Shown: positions 61,125-64,000 of the stretch, piece by piece
How the letters are laid out: every line of letters starts with the position of its first letter
Position numbering within the stretch: the first letter of the stretch is position 1
NCBI GenBank assembly: GCA_019614645.1
Contig: JABWDB010000037.1
Coordinates: forward strand, 1,364,001 to 1,428,000
DNA length: 64,000 bases
Reading direction: 5' to 3'
DNA from: Stratiolaelaps scimitus
Taxonomy: Eukaryota > Arthropoda > Arachnida > Mesostigmata > Laelapidae
Program-made: the position numbers and the translations under genes
The notes under the pieces: model-generated
What the model saw: the letters and a program-made list of their open reading frames with translations, nothing else
The model's database searches: none
What the model was told of the DNA's origin: nothing

Positions 61125-61967
61125 AAAGGAAAGAAACCAAACAGGCGCCCCAATGCAGAACCAACTGCAGTCTTACAGTGTAATATTCGATGTTTACGTG
61201 GCACAAATCATCGGTTCCCATACAACGAAATTCTGTTGGGCGATGGTGATTAATTCTAATTGAGAAACGCTGCTGCGATTAGCGTTTCGTGCAGCTGCCA
61301 AAATAGCCGAAATAGGAAAATGTGTTTCATAATTAAAGAATGATAATTATCGTATATGCTGTCATTTGGGAACGGGGGTAATTTTAGCTCGCAGTTTTAG
61401 GTCAAACCTTCTTCCCCCTTCGAGAACATTGGTACATGGCAAATTTCATTTGATATGGAAAAGACACACTCTAAACAACACGAATACTTCGTTGTTGTTG
61501 TTCCTGCCTTTGAAGTGTGGGCCGTCAGTATGAACTTCAGCACAATACGAATCTGGTTCGCAATTTGGATGAAAATAATTTTTTTTTTCATATATATGTA
61601 TATAGAGTAGAAAAGTATTAGACTTACAAATCACATATAGCATGTTTCGACTGTTCATCGCTTTTCCTAACTGTAATAATAAACTCAAAATGTTAACTCA
61701 AGGCCATTTCCAACGAAACTCATTCTATGATCTATTGTGATATCTTTTTGGGGGGGATTAGGGGAATTCATGATGCACATACGTATTGGACGGTTCGTAC
61801 CAACACAATTGTGTGGGACTCACAAAGGCCGCTCTGAACCCACGTACCCCCCGCTCCCCAGATGGCTCGGAAAGCTTGTAGCATTACCTCGACTGTTCCA
61901 CCTGAGGTGTCGTACGGTCCATACGTACATTAGTCCCCGATATACGTATATATATATATATATATTT

Positions 61968-62015
61968 AAGTATTCGCAACAATTTCGAAAACTCCAATGT
62001 TTTCAGATATATTGA
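61968..62015. repeat. 48-bp direct repeat, copy 1, after a (TA)n tract
   Basis: aagtattcgcaacaatttcg onward to cagatatattga matches 62574-62621 with three differences. Both copies are immediately preceded by a (TA)n tract. Confidence 0.85.
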
Positions 62016-62071
62016 TATGTCATACAGTCCCAGAATTGGCCACTGGGTGGGGCTTCAGACTAATTAAATTA

Positions 62072-62245
62072 TTTTTCGAGCTGACCCTCAGCTGTTCCCC
62101 TATCTGACAGGCGTCAGCTCTTAACCTTTTAGGTATTACTACCTTCAGATAAAGAAAGATGATAAAGAATTCCAAAGATTCTCCGTGTCTGACAGAATTT
62201 GAACCCAACACACACGTCCCTCCGGTCTTGCAATCAGGACGCTCC
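62072..62245 (-). repeat. SINE-B copy with internal deletion
   Basis: The reverse complement has the head region (accggagggacgtgtgtgtt), the B box gttcaaattctgtcagac and the 3' end agctgagggtcagctcg. It lacks the middle part around the caaaggtggccccgac segment. It may extend to about 62265 with more of the head. Confidence 0.85.
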
Positions 62246-62573
62246 GAACCGCTACTAACCCGCGTCCCGACGCAACCAATGGGGGCATACAAATCGGAAT
62301 CATCACCATTTTCTAAACATCGCCACTTATTTTTAAGTTAGTTTGTCACTTGCCTTCATATGTAGAGTAAATAAGAAGTTTAATATTGGTCGTATGACCC
62401 GAACAACAGGTCTCAAAAGCGCAGCTCAAATCTTGTGGCCTCTCTGCGTTAAAGAAAACTCACCGAACGACAGTATTTCATCTTTACATAAGAACGTTGG
62501 TTTTTTCGATTGTAACTAATATGAAGGGACGCCCATTCGCACGGAGACTCTTGATATATATATATATATATAT

Positions 62574-62621
62574 AAGTATTCGTAACAATTTCGAAAACCC
62601 CAATTTTTTCAGATATATTGA
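62574..62621. repeat. 48-bp direct repeat, copy 2, after a (TA)n tract
   Basis: Second copy of 61968-62015, 606 bases away in the same orientation. Confidence 0.85.
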
Positions 62622-64000
62622 CATATAAACCTGCCGGTAATTGTTGACAATAATGTGTTATTATTTTCAAGTGGTAAAACGACAATGTTAGACAGCTTTC
62701 AATTATGCTTCAGTTATTAAACTTAGCCCACTGGGGAGCAGCGATTTGCTAACGTGCCTAGGGTCTTGCATCTTGACAGACCTCCTTCTATTGGTACAGT
62801 TTGACGTAAGCCGATGTTGATCTGGAGACGCAATGATCCCACGTCCCCTGGGACATCTAACATATGCATGGCATGAAGGCGAATACGACAATCTGTGACG
62901 TTGTGAGTTGGGAACCGACTTATGCCCCATCTACCTTCCAGACTTCTCTCTCTCTCTCTGGGGCGTCTCATCTCGTCGTATGCAAGCAGAGAAGTTAATG
63001 CTGTTCAGTGTCGTTCAATGTTAATGGATACTATGTCATTCTGTCAGACCACTCAGCCCATTCGCAGGTGTCACCCCTCGTGAGCCACTGTAATTTCCAT
63101 AAATTGACGAGGTCACCCGAGAGCAAACCGAGAACGCTGGCCCCCCACCCCCCAGGCAGGTGTTTTTCCCGCCAAGAATATCCCTGCGCAGATTATAACA
63201 ACTGGACGTGAACTACAAATGTTGTCGAGGCTAATCCGGTTGCAGTTGTAGAGAGGATTTAGTGTTCCTCGTAGCCTCGCTCCACCTACTTTTTGTTTTG
63301 AGAAAAAGGAAATTTCCTTCAAACGCACGGCCACCACCAGAGACCTTTCAATCTCCATAAAAATAGGCCTACCTACTGGCGTCCTGTGATCAGGCTTCGT
63401 TAACAAATATTAGGCATTGGCAAATTTCACAAGAAACTGTAACTGATATTTTTTTGCGGTGCAGGTTTTGGATGTCCTGTGTGTCCACAGGGTGTACACA
63501 TGTCGGCATAGCAACAACCCCCATTTTACAACAGGCTTGGGTCTGGTTCCGCAGATAAAAAGTCAGACTATCATTTTGTTCTTCTATCCAAATGCAGTTA
63601 TGCCTCGTGCCCGTTCCCAGGATGGTCATCCATTAAAAATTAGTGTCACTAATGCTATTGCAGTTTAACGGATTTCGATGAGGGCAGACAACCATCGCAA
63701 ACATATAATATTATGTAACACAGTCGACGGTTTGTATACTAAATTTCGAAGCGTTTTCCACCAGGTCCAACATCGCACTAGAAGTGTTACATGTTTACAT
63801 AAGTAAGCCAGGATATCAGAACAGGCTTCCAGCAAACCGCTGAAAGCCGTTCCATTTTTTCTGTCCCTAAATAGATAACACACGCTGGCAAGTCACGATG
63901 GCAAACCCACTCTCGACGGTCGTCGCGCACAACAAACGCGTCAAATATATTATTCCCATCAATATCCTAGTCTATCCCTATACGTGTCGTTCTAGCGAGA

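Larger units (their letters stand above)
60011..64000 (+). other. CASK: CASK intron, continues past the window
   Basis: Starts with gtacag; at least 3.99 kb, phase 1. It contains a GA repeat near 60314-60342, (TA)n tracts at about 61067-61121, 61948-61965 and 62555-62573, a SINE-B copy at 62072, a CT repeat near 62944 and a pair of 48-bp direct repeats. No candidate for the following PDZ exon was recognised. Open frames at the right end (63113-63883) are not recognisable. Confidence 0.8.

Noticed and set aside
1..64000. CRISPR arrays, operons or prokaryotic mobile islands
   Set aside because: No regularly spaced repeats, no clustered long frames and clear spliceosomal exons; the repeats present are dispersed SINEs and microsatellites.

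Overview
This is a eukaryotic, intron-dominated window. The only gene recognised with confidence is the scaffold kinase CASK (caki in flies, lin-2 in worms), on the + strand. Two of its coding exons are present. One (43162-43626) encodes the end of the L27 region, a long Gly-rich linker and the first PDZ strand. The other (59932-60010) encodes the next part of the PDZ domain. They are joined across a 16.3 kb intron. A CASK gene with such long introns, a mariner remnant, a CR1-like retrotransposon remnant and many tRNA-derived SINEs point to an arthropod. A mite or other chelicerate seems plausible, but that is inference and no species is claimed. No prokaryotic gene structure, operon, CRISPR array, rRNA or intact tRNA gene was seen.

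Layout. Positions 1-43161 hold no recognised host exon: either a very long upstream CASK intron or an intron plus intergenic DNA. This part contains a degenerate mariner transposase (about 4945-5330, minus), a broken unidentified coding-like block (about 8041-10433, plus), two copies of a 158-bp repeat (11110 and 12673), a 136-bp foldback (18830-18965), a CR1-like LINE remnant (about 21750-24440, minus) and a 98-bp near-perfect palindrome (32385-32482). From 43627 to 59931 is CASK intron with SINE copies, a 229-bp inverted repeat built on a SINE tail (55809-56037), and a complete 545-bp SINE-like insertion flanked by 16-bp repeats just upstream of the second exon. From 60011 to the end is the next CASK intron, and the following PDZ exon is not in view.

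Repeat families named here for convenience: SINE-A (tRNA-like head, tail ending in ataaaccaataaaccttta), SINE-B (tRNA-like head with a tggtctagtggt box, 263 bp when complete), SINE-C (tRNA-like head, about 155 bp, tail containing gttggctgagagtcagcc), and SINE-D (545 bp, A-tailed). Several insertions keep target-site duplications, so their ends and relative ages can be read directly. (TA)n tracts are unusually frequent, and several sit inside palindromes or SINEs.

Most open reading frames in the window look like chance. Those driven by (TA)n tracts encode Tyr-Ile runs. No clearly new biological system was found. The best candidates for a second look are the broken coding-like block at 8-10 kb, the CASK linker expansion and the foldback elements.
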